Shown here: piece by piece, positions 12,193 to 24,100 of the stretch
Numbering within the stretch: the first letter of the stretch is position 1
Layout: every line of letters begins with the position of its first letter
From: Ulota crispa
Lineage: Eukaryota > Streptophyta > Bryopsida > Orthotrichales > Orthotrichaceae
DNA: 64,000 bases
NCBI GenBank assembly: GCA_963920765.1
Contig: OY987246.1
Coordinates: 8,868,501 to 8,932,500, forward strand
Direction: 5' to 3'
The notes under the pieces: generated by a model
What the model saw: the letters and a program-made list of their open reading frames with translations, nothing else
The model's database searches: none
What the model was told of the DNA's origin: nothing
Made by a program: the position numbers and the translations under genes

Positions 12193-12675
12193 TGACAAGA
12201 ACAGACTCAGAGACAAGAACAAAGTAGAGGAAATATAGAATCAAGACAAGAATTTAGAAGTATATTTAGAACCAAGGTTAAAGAAGTATATTAAACAGTA
12301 GCAATACAACGCAAGGCTAATGCTTGAATGCCAAAGATTAAGGCGGCAAGATAAGTTGTCAGGACTGAGAAACATCTCAGTCTCAATTCCTTTATATTCA
12401 AGATCAAAGCTTGTCCATCAAGCTTGAGAAGTTGTTCGAGAAGCTTCCTTCAATTTGAATGGCAAACTTGGGAAGTTGTTTAAGAAGCTTCCTTTGACTT
12501 AGACGGCATTCGAGCTGCTTCTATTAGATAGAAAGCTTTTTGAGAAGCTTCTAACCTTTTAGAACTTTTAGGAACTTCTAACCTTCTAGAACCTTCTACG
12601 ATCTTCTAGAACATTACAGATGATTCTATAAGCTTTTATGCTTCCAGTATTGATTAATTAATTATGTTCGTGACA
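12193..12675 (-). repeat. 5' LTR of the gypsy element
   Basis: 483 bp, from TGACAAGAACAG to GTTCGTGACA, the partner of 6664-7199. It is shorter because of several deletions in the TTCTAGAA-rich middle. It keeps a perfect heat-shock-element triplet at 12584-12596. As the upstream LTR of a minus-strand element it would have held the promoter. Confidence 0.9.
12584..12596. promoter_or_regulatory. Three-module heat-shock element in the 5' LTR
   Basis: TTCTAGAACCTTC again, identical to the site in the other LTR despite heavy divergence around it. A two-module TTCTAGAA site follows at about 12602. Confidence 0.5.
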
Positions 12676-14149
12676 CGCCTGCTGTTGGGTAGATACAAGC
12701 ATTTTGGGAATATGCAGGATATTTGGCTTTAACTTAGTGTAGTTGGGGTTTTAATCTCAAGTTCCAATAAAAGTTTTAGAGAACACCTGCTCTCTTTAAT
12801 AGCCTCTAATTATTGCAGTCTTTCTATAAGATTTCTAGAGACAATGTTGTCTCTAGAATGGGCACGATCGTCAATTGTAAACTCTAGATGGAAATTCTAG
12901 AGTCAATATGGTTTCTTGAATAGGCGCAATTGTCTACTTCAATCAAAACCTCTAAATTTCACTTCAAACTATACTACTACCTAAACTTAAAAGAAAACAA
13001 AGTGAGGTTTCTTCTCCTTCTTAGCAAAACCAACCATTGTCCCTTTGAAGTTCTATAACTTTTGTGTTATAGCTTCAAAACACAAGTGTGAAAGCAATTT
13101 GAAAAGCTGATATTATCAAATATAACATTTAAAAAATTCACTAGAAACAAAGACTCCATCCATAAGTTATAGCTAATCAAAATTTGGACATCTAAATTGA
13201 AGAAGACACCCAACCTCTCAATTTCTACAGACCATAATTCCTTCAAAAATCTTCCAAATGACTGGAATGATAATAATATGAAAAACTAATCTAATAAAAT
13301 ATTATCTCTAAAAATTCCAATTTTTTTTTTAAATAAACCAAAATTTATGGCTCATTAAAGTTGCGGCCTCTCTTTTGCAAAATGACAACCTTCTTCTCAA
13401 CTTCAACTCAATACATCTTTCTCAAAAACTTTCCAAATGATATGAGTGATAACAATTTGGAAATATAATTGGACAAGATATCACTCGCAAAATTTTTATA
13501 AGAAAGTATTAACTTGACTAGAAGTCATGACTCTTCAAAGTTGCAGCCTCTCCTTCATTAAAGACATGCAACCTCCAAGCCTTTACACCTCCATATTTTC
13601 CTCCTCAAAGCTCTAATTTTCAAGTTTGATAACTTTGTAGAAAGCCTATACAATGATCTTTACTCTTTAAAAATTTCTTAGCAAACTAACAAGTTTTATA
13701 GTTTCTATGGTTGATCAAAATTTCCCCTTCACATGGGAGGCAGCAGACCTTTCCCCACTCAAACAAGTACAATTTTGAATGCTAACTCCAAATCAAGTAA
13801 GCATAGAATTTTTAGAAACTTCACACAAAGATACACATGCTCAAAAAATCTTACTTCAAATTTCAACATACACAATGAGTTATGGCTCTTGCCACATTCA
13901 AATCTCTTCCCCAACTCTCCACTATACCCCAAAAGGTTTGAAATTTTTTTAAGATGCTTTGGGCACATGAGTCAATCCATACCCCAATCATATGAATGGA
14001 TCTATCTCATTGAACCTTATAACTTACCTTTATCATTATCTTGAGATCATTCCACCTCAAATCTTAGATAAAAGGCAAACTATCTTAAAATTTCTCCCAA
14101 ACCATTTCTACTAAAGGTATCTATCTCATTTTTTTTTCACATTTTTTAA

Positions 14150-14390
14150 TAAAAAGAACAAAGATAAAACAAATACCATCGTAAAGTGGCCATGTACCTC
14201 TATGGGCATACAAAAGCGCTGAAAGCTTATCTTCATTTGCTAAGCCGTGGACTTGGTTGGCTGGAAAAGCAATGGTCTTTTGTCGCCATTTTTACCTCAA
14301 CTCTTCATTTATTGAAATTAAAACCAAATTAGATATTAAACGTATATCTACATGATGGAGGCATCTCCATCAAGACACCGCTACAACTGC
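14150..14390 (-). repeat. Dispersed repeat, copy B
   Basis: Inverted partner of 3600-4080; the shared strings are listed there. It ends at ATCTCCATCAAGACA, as copy A does, so that point may be a true repeat boundary. Confidence 0.55.
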
Positions 14391-14399
14391 ACCTGCGGT

Positions 14400-17300
14400 T
14401 GAAGCAGCAAGGCCCACCTCTAGGCAATAGTAGGAGCGGTAGCTTAATCCGGTTATCCAAGGCCAATTATTCACTCCGGTCTTCAACCTTCAAAGGCCAG
14501 AGTTTGATCAAGAGGGCTAGCCACCTCCATTTTCTAGCATTGCTTCCTCTTTTTAAGATTGTCTTCTTACTTTTTCTTCTCTTTTCTTTTTTTCATATTT
14601 TCTCTCTACATTTTGAGTGCTCCTCTTTAATCCTAAGAATTTCCTTTGTCTCTTCTTTCTTTATTTTCTCTAAATCTCACATTCTTTCTTACCTCCAAAA
14701 TTCTCCTCTTTATAAAAACTAAAAACTATCTAAACCAAACTCAAAATTAGGAAATAGAGTATTTTCCAAACTCTTCATCCAACTCTCTTGTTTGATTCTA
14801 AGTATAAAATATTAAAATACAATAGAAGACCTATTGCCTGGAAGGCAAAGACTTGGAATCTATAACGTATCACCCTAATTAACTAACTCTAAAAAATTGT
14901 AAAGTGGTTTAGAACCCGGTTGTGTTTGCTTGTCTCTCTAGGGTGGAGATCCGAGCGCTTACAAGCGGCCATCAAAATAAATGAATTGCTCATATTATTA
15001 ACAACATTTACCTAAAATGGTAGCCTCATACTCTAGTCAATAATGAATGCTAATGTATGTACTAATCCAAAAATTACATGAAAACAACATAAAGCATTAC
15101 CAGAATCTCATTGGATCTATTTAGTAAACTCAGGCTTAAAAAAAACAAGCTACAAAATAAAAGAGAAAATTCTAACCCCTAAAGCCCAAAGGTTGTTGTA
15201 GAAGAAAAAAAATCCACCCGTGTCACTTTTTGATGATATATTCAAAATTTGAAATACAAATTCTTTCTTTGAGTATTAACCATACAAAAGTGAAACAATG
15301 TGTAAAAATAAATCTGCCCATTTGACCATGCATATTAAAATGTAATAACTTTCACAATCCCACAAAAAGTTGTTTGGTCATGTCCAAAAGAGCTAGCAAC
15401 TTTGAGACACCTTAGCTGAAATTTTTACTCTACCCAAACTAGAGGATTTGGAACATCCATAAGTATATGATGTTAAATTCATTCATGCAAAATTTCAAAT
15501 AAAATTGAGATGTCTAACATCCATTTCAAGAGCCTTCATTTTTACCATTTCCATTACTTTTACTATTTCTAGATGTTTTGCTAAAATCTCCAACACCTTT
15601 ATATCCAACGTTACCTCCATGTTTCCCAAATCCTGCACTACCACAAGTCTTTAGGGGCCTCCAAGACTTCCATGTTTTTGCATATTATTTGCATTTTGCA
15701 AACAACCACCACTACTGCCACTTGAGCATGAGGATGAAATTTTACGTAACATATTAAGGTGCACTTATTTTAGCTTTTTATTCTTTTGATGTTTTGAAAG
15801 ATATGCATTCTCAAAACATTTCAATTTGTTTACGTTGGGTAAGCTTTTCAACGTTCATTGAATTTATTTCACTTATGAATAAATTATGGGTGAATTTTAT
15901 TTGTTTTGTTATGACTATGTTTTGTTACTTATCCTCTTGTTTTTAAATAAAAAAATATTAATTATCTTGAAGGACCGTTTTTTAATTTACAAAATTGTTC
16001 ATGAAACGAAACATTACTGTACTCTTCAATCTAAACTTTGGACTCTAATACTTGCCACTCTTAAAAACAAATATTACAATCATTGAACAATAGAAGCTAT
16101 TTATTACTTCCAACAAAAAAGCGTAAAAAACAAAAATTCATCTCATGGGAACTCAACCTCAGGAACATCACTAAGAACATTGCCTCTACTTTGCTAAAGT
16201 TGTTTATTCCAACTACAAGAGCAAATATGCTCATATGAGGGCATGTGCGGCCTAAAATCAATGTCCAACATGATAAGATGGCATCCACCCTAACTTGCTT
16301 TTGGGGTGCAAGTTTTAGAGATGTTCTGTCAAAAAGTAAACAACTTGTTTATTAGGTAAATTAGGGAAAATAGTACATTTTGGGACTTTCACTGTTTTGT
16401 TATTATGTACAATTTTGCATATTGAGAAAAGATAAGCATGCACTTTCTTGTACAATAGTGAAGTCTCAATGATTTTTTCCAAGAATTTCAAATAAATACA
16501 ACTTTGAGCTATAGCTGTGCCTACATTTATTGTATGTAAGATTAAGGTGGAATACAAAATGTTCCCCTCCTTTTCTCTCAATTTACCTAATATGGTGTTC
16601 AAGCCTCTCCAAGCCCCCTCCCCTCTTTTTCCTTCTTTTTCCCACTCTATACCACTTTCAACACTTTCAAATTGCTTCAAAGACTGTGAGCTGTTTTGAA
16701 TTTGAGTTTTGAAGAACCTGAAAGAGATAAATATCAATTTTTGGTTTTTCCTTTATATACATCATGATACGCATTTTTGTTGTGATCATTATGCTGTAGC
16801 ATCTCGGCCAAAAAAACTTCATTTGTGTTATCTCAACAGTAACACAATCCCATGTTATTCAACATATGCATAATCAACTCAAACAAAAAAAAATGTAACC
16901 CTTTAAATTGATGTATGCACAACGTTTGTACATAGAAATACATTTTAAGGTTTATGATTAAGATTTGCATTAATTCCACACTTAGAATAAATGCTCAAAC
17001 TATATAAAATAAAATTAGTTGCTTTCCACAGGTTCTTGCTATTGTCCCCACCAACTTTAGCAACTACTCCTGGAACATTTTGGACAAATCAACAACACAA
17101 ATTGAAACATTTGAAAGTGAAAAGACAATATTAGTCAAAAGTCCTTGCACTCTTGAGGTCCTTAGGATGTCATCAATGCCTTCAGACAAATTGATAGGTT
17201 TGAAAATTAGACAACGTAAATTTGGATAAACAAATTTGTTCCAAAATCAAATACACATATGCAAGTTTGAAGTAGCAAATGTAAACCATGCTACTTTGAC

Positions 17301-18070
17301 ATGTAACCTTCCAGCTACCATGTCAAGTCCAACAATTAACATACCTCTTTGAGCTTTGGTTGTATGTACTCACTGAGACCAAGAAAAACCAATTAAAAAT
17401 CAAGTCAAACCGACCAGATTTGTTAGCATATATACCTCCAAAACAAAGCATTCAGAGATATTATAAAATCATTTGGCACAAAATAGAGCATTGAACTTTA
17501 TTTCTATGATAATCCATTATACATTCATGGAATCCTTCACAAGTGAGGGGATATCATATACACTGCATGCTCTAGTTTCACGTTTTAACCACACCAGCAT
17601 GGGTCCGCAAAAAAGACCCAACAATATTGAAGTTGGAGGGGCCTTAGGCTTGCTGCCAAACAAATGAATTGACTATGGGTTCCTTGGAGGGCTCTAGAGA
17701 GGGCCATGACATAGAGTATAACAAGAATGTTGATGAGTTTCATTGTGATAAGAAATAGAGAAAGAAGGGGACACAATGGGAGGAGGAAGCAAACATTTTA
17801 ATTGACTCCGAAGGTGGTAGCACTTTGCATGTTGTCCACCTATCAATGGAGTGGTTGGCATCAACACTTTGACAATGAGTGAGGATGATACTAGATTTGC
17901 ACAAGGTCATGTCATGTAAGTGGATATTTGGCCTATTTGACCTTTGGTGAGTGTGTTGTATCTTTGGCTCTAAAAGAATGAAATTCACTTTAGATAATAC
18001 AAGGTATTGCTCTATTCACCTCGTGTCTTTTTGCATGGTATTGTTTGACACTTTTGTATTTAGGTTATTG
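14400..18070. other. Intergenic, no gene recognised
   Basis: The longest open frames here (107 codons at 14399 plus, 140 codons at 16315 minus) have biased, low-complexity translations and no recognisable motif. A GC-richer patch at 14395-14520 resembles none of the gene families I know. The string CTAACCCCTAAAGCCC at about 15166 looks like the terminus of the TTAA-type elements found later, but no matching second end was found. Confidence 0.45.
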
Positions 18071-18073
18071 TTG

Positions 18074-18231
18074 GTAGAAGTAAAATAATGAGAAGATTCA
18101 TGTTACTGCACTTGACCATTTAAACTTGAGATTAAATCTCTCTTAGGCTAAAGTAGAAGTAAAATAGTGGGAAGATTCATGTTACTGCACTTGACCATTT
18201 AAACTTGAGATTAAATCTCTCTTAGGCTAAA
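18074..18231. repeat. Nearly perfect 79-bp tandem duplication
   Basis: Two adjacent copies start GTAGAAGTAAAATA at 18074 and 18153 and differ at only a few positions (AATGAG against AGTGGG). The high identity against a decayed background shows a recent duplication. There is no coding content. Confidence 0.9.
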
Positions 18232-18705
18232 GTAGAGATATCTAAACTGTTCACATAATTTCCCAAAGAGGAATTGCTTCATAAATCATATTGTTTTTGT
18301 CTTGCCCTTCCAAAGCAATTCTCATCAATTTTTTTGATGTAAGTTTATTTGTAATTTTGGTTTTTACCAAATTTTGAATACAAAATGCTTGTTCACGAGT
18401 AGCTCTATTAATACATTGAACTCTGCTCAATTTAGACAACACAAGTAGGGATAGTGTATTTGAAGACTACAACTCCAAGTAATCATGCCCTACACGTTCT
18501 CTTCACATGTTCAAAAACCTTTGATTTTTGTTTAGAAGGTCAAAAAGTTTCCTTATCACGGAGAAGTTTATAAGTTGATTTTCCACAATTTTAAATTTGA
18601 TTTGATCCATTTTCTCAATTACAAGTGCAAATTTGACTTAACAGTTGAACAACGCCCAATGAAGAGGCTTAGCATTTTTTACAATCAAAGGTAAAAATAA
18701 TAATT

Positions 18706-19146
18706 TTGGGGAAATTACAAATAGGGGCATGAAAATGTAAAATATTACAAATAGGGGCGCAGTTTCAAAATAATTACAAATAGGGGCACAATTTCAAAAA
18801 AAGTTGTGTAATTTTTTGTAAGTTTTTTCTTGGTTTGGACATTGGCTGACTTAGACACATCACAATAAATGTTATCTAACTTCCAAAAAAATAAAAAATT
18901 CTCCAAATTAAGCCAAAATAAAGAAATTTTAGTAAAGGAAATGGCAATTTTTGAAGATTTTTAATTTTTTTGGAAGTTAGATAACATTTAATGCGATGTG
19001 TCTAAGTCAACCAATGCCCAAACCAAAAAAAATTACAAAAAATTACAACTTGTTTTAAAATCATGCCCCTATTTGTAATTAATTTGGAACTGCGCCCCTA
19101 TTTGTAATATTTTACGTTTTCATGCCCCTATTTGTAATTTCCCCAA
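18706..19146. mobile_element. Fold-back MITE with near-full-length inverted arms
   Basis: Two arms of about 190-200 bp (18706-18900 and 18950-19146) are near-complete reverse complements starting TTGGGGAAATTACAAATAGG. Each arm holds three copies of ATTACAAATAGGGGC at 30-40 bp spacing, then TTGACTTAGACACATC-like and TTATCTAACTTCC blocks. The direct repeat TAATT flanks both ends as a likely target-site duplication. There are no codons of interest. The transcript would form a long hairpin. It sits inside an older repeat related to 29542-29956. Confidence 0.85.
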
Positions 19147-19149
19147 TAA

Positions 19150-20270
19150 TTTTCCCCCTAGCTAAGCGTACCATTAGGTGTTGTTCAACTATAACCTCCA
19201 TTGTGGTTATGGAAAAAATCAAGGTTTCTAAATCTGATTTGGATTCAAATTTTCCAAATTTAGCTTTTTGATGTTAAACACCTAAAGTTTATTCCCCCGC
19301 CCCGCAGTGTGCATATACCAAATCCCATAAATAAACATGCACAAAATTTTGGTGACTTTAGTTGCAAGGCCTACTTTTGATATATGATGAGACCTATTTT
19401 CAAAAATTTCTAATTGTGAGGCCTAATTTTGAAATATAACCAATTATCAAGCCTATTTTTATTATTTTCTCTTGATTATATTTGCAAGTCCCTTGTTCGT
19501 TTAACAATTCTTGCCATATCTGTTTATTTTGACGATAGCCATACAAAATACTTGTTGAACATGAGAGTTCTTGTGTTGAGTTCAAGTATGTTTCTACCTT
19601 AGGAATAAAAAATAAAAAATAAAACGACAAAAGAAGACAGAAAAAGGCAAGGCGGAGAGGGACACACAAGGGCACAAGCATGCATGGGAGGGCAAAGGCG
19701 GGCAGGGGCGGTCATGAGTGGGGGCATGAGTGGGGGCCTGGGAGGGTCGGTGGGTCGGTGAGGGTACAGGAGGGTCGGGTTGGGCTGGGGTGACATGGGG
19801 TGGGTCCGGGAGGATCCAGAAAGCAAGAAAAGGTGCGTTAACCCCTGAAGGGCCCTTGGGCTCTGAAGATATGGTATCAAATATGGTCGCAACGAATATT
19901 CAAAAGTTTGAATCAATTGAAAATTAAGTGTTGCAATCATACATATTGAAGGGTTGTACGATGATGGGTGCATAATTTTTTTTGGAAAGCCCTCAAAGTA
20001 GCTCAAATATGGCTACATATATGGTCAAAGATGGCCGATGGGCCGTTCATGTGTTAAGGAAGGCCAGAAAGGGAGGAGAAAATGGAAGAATCCGGCCAAT
20101 TTACCCCTTGGTGTGCAGTAATTCACCCCCCCAATGTGCAGATATCAAGAATAGGGTGTGCATATATCAATTCCCTTATACAAATGGGTAATTTATAAGG
20201 AGTAAGATATTTCTAAATCCTACTATTGTACAATCCAAGAATCTTCCATTAGAAACATCACAAGTGCCAA
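19150..20270. other. Decayed repeat and G-rich stretch, no gene
   Basis: 19190-19320 resembles the right half of the element at 29542-29956 (GGTGTTGTTCAA, then AAATCTGATTTGGATTC). 19660-19812 is a strongly G-biased plus strand with many GGG and GGGG runs; open frames across it are by-products of that composition. 20110-20180 again carries GTGTGCATATATCAATTCCC, the terminus of the 29.5-kb family. Confidence 0.5.
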
Positions 20271-20280
20271 GATAGTGTGT

Positions 20281-20720
20281 AAGGTAGGTGCACCCATAAA
20301 CATGGAAATAAGGGTTTTGGAGTAGGTAAAACAATTGCCTAACTTTGACAAAATTACTGTAAGTTAGGAAATGGAAACCAAAAATATTGGCATCAATTTC
20401 AAGGTTCCAATTACAAGCATTTGTTCACAAAGATTTTTCAAAGTGCTAAATCACTGAAATTGTATGAACCATGTGTAAGAGATGCTTATCACAAGGCTTG
20501 TTGATTCTTAAATAGTGAGATGCATACTCAAAACCTCATGCTAGTCACCCACAACCATCACTTCATCATCCACAACCATCACTTCATCATCCACAACCAT
20601 CACTTCATCACATATAACCATCACTCAGCCACCCACAACCATTTCTTTTTTTATTGATTAGCCCTGCCACTGTCAGGTGACGGGCATGGGGACGCAGCGC
20701 TTACGGATGCTGCTACCTTA
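20281..20720. repeat. Dispersed repeat, copy 1 (partner at 34934-35352)
   Basis: About 440 bp align with 34934-35352 in the same orientation, from AAGGTAGGT(G/T)CACCCATAA to GATGCT(G/A)CTACCTTA. Inside is a short satellite of CACCCACAACCATCACTT-like units whose copy number differs between the copies. The end has GGTGACGGGCATGGGGACGC. No coding region or tRNA-like A/B boxes were found. Family unknown. Confidence 0.85.
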
Positions 20721-21160
20721 TGACTTGTGATCGAGACCCTACTACTTCAAACTTCAACAATTCATAAATTCCACGGTGTCCAAAAACCTGAAAATCGACT
20801 AACAAATGGGGGACAAGTTCCACACCAACACACAAAAAAAATCTCTTGCTGTAATGAGAATCCCTCAAAACGCTGAAAGTAGGGGATGGGTTCCTACCTT
20901 ACCATAACATGCCAATCCCACGATGAATCTTTCAAAATCGTCACAATCTAATAACAGAACTTCTGCACTCAACAGACATCATTTTACTGTGAGCGACTTA
21001 AATTGTCTATTGCAGAGACTCAAATTCATTGCAAATGAATCACTGTGCAGGTTTATCCCCTTATCATTCATAAATTACAATGCTATCAATATATGGTGCT
21101 CCACCTTAACGAAGCTCCAGTCTCTGTGTGGTTTAACATAATCTCGTGTTTCCGACAATA

Positions 21161-24100
21161 TCAACTTTCGTCCAACTTGCTCCCAGAAAAACTCTTATTT
21201 AGCTGCCGAGAAGCTGTCTCTTTGATGTCAATATCCTCAGAGTCAGATTCTAATTCTTTAAGTTGTTCCAACCGTCGTATAACATCTAAGCGCTCCCGGC
21301 CGTATGCACTTGGAATCTGTAACAAGGGTTCAAGGAATATGAGATCAGAATTCACCAACCAAATACAAGAACAATCCTTCGCAATTGCGTTGCACGGGTC
21401 AACTACGAAAGAAATCTCCAATAAAAAGAAAATGCACAAGTCAATCTGATAACATTGCTAGAACTAAATTAACCTGAGTACCAAAAAGCAATTAATGATT
21501 CGGGAATTGAATCCAAAAAATAAGTGTACCATCTGTTACAACAGATACAAAACACTACAAAATTTGCCTCACTCCAAACAGCATGAGGTACGAGATGTAT
21601 CCTCCATCAAATCAGGTCACATATCTGCATATAGCAGAGAAATTAGAAGGGGAAGGTCACAAACCAGGCCAGGGACGTATTTTTGAATAGCAGCAAGAAT
21701 GGCAGCATGCCCTACAGCCGTGACCTGTGACAGGAATTGCAAAGTCGTTCAGGAACTGAGAACGTAATGATCATGACCTACCAAGTTGTAGCCTAGATAT
21801 CAATCATAAGAGATGATCATTTTAAAAGAGAGATTCAGACATTTCATGGCAATGGTACAGGAATACAATATAGAAAGCAACAGTGTTGTAGGGAGGCAGA
21901 TATGACGTCTTACAGGCAGTAACATAAGAAACCCAATAGGGACTACTGAGGCTAGGTCTGTGAAAGTTCTTTTCAATATCTTTTGCTCCCGATCAGTGAG
22001 TACTTGACCAGCAACACTTCGTTTCAAGAGCAACACCGCAACACCCACATCACTTCCCAGAAGAACAGTTCCCCTCCAAGCATCCTACCCCACGTCAGAA
22101 CAAAAAAACTAGTCATCAGAATATAGCAGCTGAACAACAGATGGAGCTTCCTACACCAAGCCGTACAAGAAGATAGATAAACATATAGCTTTAGTCTTTC
22201 ATTCTAAAAATGACGTTGTACACTTCAATTACCCTGATCCACACATCATTTTTAAAATAAACAAATAAACGCGTGTGATGATACCATCAATCAAACTCAG
22301 ACTGAATACGCAAGATACTGTGGAGCACACAAAAATTAAAAGAGTTCAGATGTCTTCATATATACAGAGTAACAACTCCCATCAGGCAATGCAAGACACT
22401 GAGAAGCATCGCCTCCACAAAATTTGCTCGTCCGCTAAGCTTGAATCCAGTACATTTTCCCATTCAGAACATAAAAAAGGAGCATGTTGGGAACTTACAG
22501 AACTAGCATCTTTGAATTTCTCAACAGACTGGCCGACAAAATCTCCATATGCTCCAGCAACTTCTGAATCATCAATGTCATCCTCACTGAACCTAGTCGC
22601 TAGGCTGGTACTTGACGTAGGCGTCAGATCTCCGCTTGATGAGGGCTGGCAGAAACAACAAGTCATAAAGCCAGCAAAGATGGATCCAAGGACCAAGCAT
22701 TCATGACAGTTTTGTCTAGGACCGTGAGAAAGTTAGAAGCATTACACGTTGCAAGTCATTAGAAGGAAAAGAACACTCACATTTTCTGATTCTGCTTGCA
22801 AAGCAGCTTGTTGTATGCGATATTCCAACGTAGCCAGTTCACCCCGTAACAGCTCAATGGTTTCCGCTTCTTTCAAAACTGTAGTTGCTCCGTTCAGTGC
22901 AAGATCTGCTGCTTCATAATCCGCTGTGTCGTTCTGTGTATCAAGCAAAACACCTTGTTCAAATCTCCCAGGGTTGTAGCAGGGATGGATCCAATTGTGA
23001 ACTTAAAATGTAGCCGCTTATCTCTAAGAACATCCAGATTTTGATTAGAATAGTCTGAACATGTGCAGCTGTTTCATCCGACATGTTCTCATCCAACTGG
23101 ATGAAATACTTTGGTGCGAGAGACTTTATTTCGTACCCATACCCGACGTGCAAAGTACTCTTGAAGCTTGTTACAATAGCCCCTTCCACAATGGTACTGT
23201 AACAGAATCACTCTGTCTACAATACCTCAGTAGACCATTAAATTCAAGCTTTCCCACACAATCAGTATCAGGTAGTGCAGAGCAGGCTTACATTATCTTT
23301 AGATGTAGAACCGTCAACATCGTCCCTCTCCTTAAAATTTGAGAACGGGAACATGAAATTCACCAACCCTCGGCCTATATTCGTTGCTCCTTGCAGAATA
23401 GAATTTTCCCTGAGTAAACATTTGAAGCAAGAAGTCAATCAATAAGTTAACGTCCAATTTGAGAAACATGTGCTGATCTAACATGGACTTCGTCAATATA
23501 TTTCAAGGAAAGTTCCACGACAGGGGGAACTTAGAAGTTGCAGTCCCTTAAACCATAAGATACGTACACTGAAAAGATGACTCAGATGGTCACCTGAGCA
23601 TTCAAAAGGTAAACATAAACGAACCTCAATGCTAAAACCTTATACGCGCAGGTTTCTAGCAAAACATGTGCACACCTAAACACTCAATTCAAATAGCTAC
23701 ACAAAGGCATAAAAAAATGTGGCTTCTACAGTAAATCAAAGTGTAGGACAGAAAATCTATAATACGTAAAAGGTAATACTTTGTTACAGTCATGATTTTA
23801 GAATATGAAACCTCGGCGAGTCTCAACCTAGGGGCAAGCAGGATGGGTCTAACCTGTTTTGCGACTGTAATCTTGCACTTCGGTTGCCAATCTCTTCATC
23901 AGCGCTTCTCTCTACGTTCTCCAAGAGTTTGTCATCCTGCAGCAGAAAACTAAAATTGTTCACATGGAACTTCACTAAAGTTCAGACTATGCTGGAGAAC
24001 ACAATTATACAGGAGCTGACCAACTGGAAGCTTGATGTATAACTCGTATTTATTTGGACACGACCCCATAAAGGTAGCTGAAATGACTTCTACTGTCGCT

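Larger units (their letters stand above)
6664..12675 (-). mobile_element. Degenerate Ty3/gypsy LTR retrotransposon (chromovirus)
   Basis: A complete but inactivated LTR retrotransposon reads on the minus strand. Two related LTRs (6664-7199 and 12193-12675) begin TG and end CA. A polypurine tract adjoins the inner edge of the 3' LTR. Order from the 5' LTR is gag, protease, reverse transcriptase, RNase H, integrase, chromodomain, which is the Ty3/gypsy order; the chromodomain places it among chromoviruses. Every domain carries stops or frameshifts, so it encodes no working protein. Flanking five bases are CACCC and CGCCT, identical apart from two transitions, which could be a decayed target-site duplication. 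No primer-binding site of the usual tRNA-iMet form is evident next to the 5' LTR. Confidence 0.9.

Noticed and set aside
14399..14722. 107-codon open frame on the plus strand
   Set aside because: The second half is a run of Phe, Leu and Ser from a pyrimidine-rich tract; no splice context and no family resemblance.
16315..16737. 140-codon open frame on the minus strand
   Set aside because: No conserved motif, overlapping open frames on the other strand, and purine-rich low-complexity content.
19599..20006. 135-codon proline-rich open frame on the minus strand
   Set aside because: It is the complement of the G-rich block; codons follow base composition and no motif is present.
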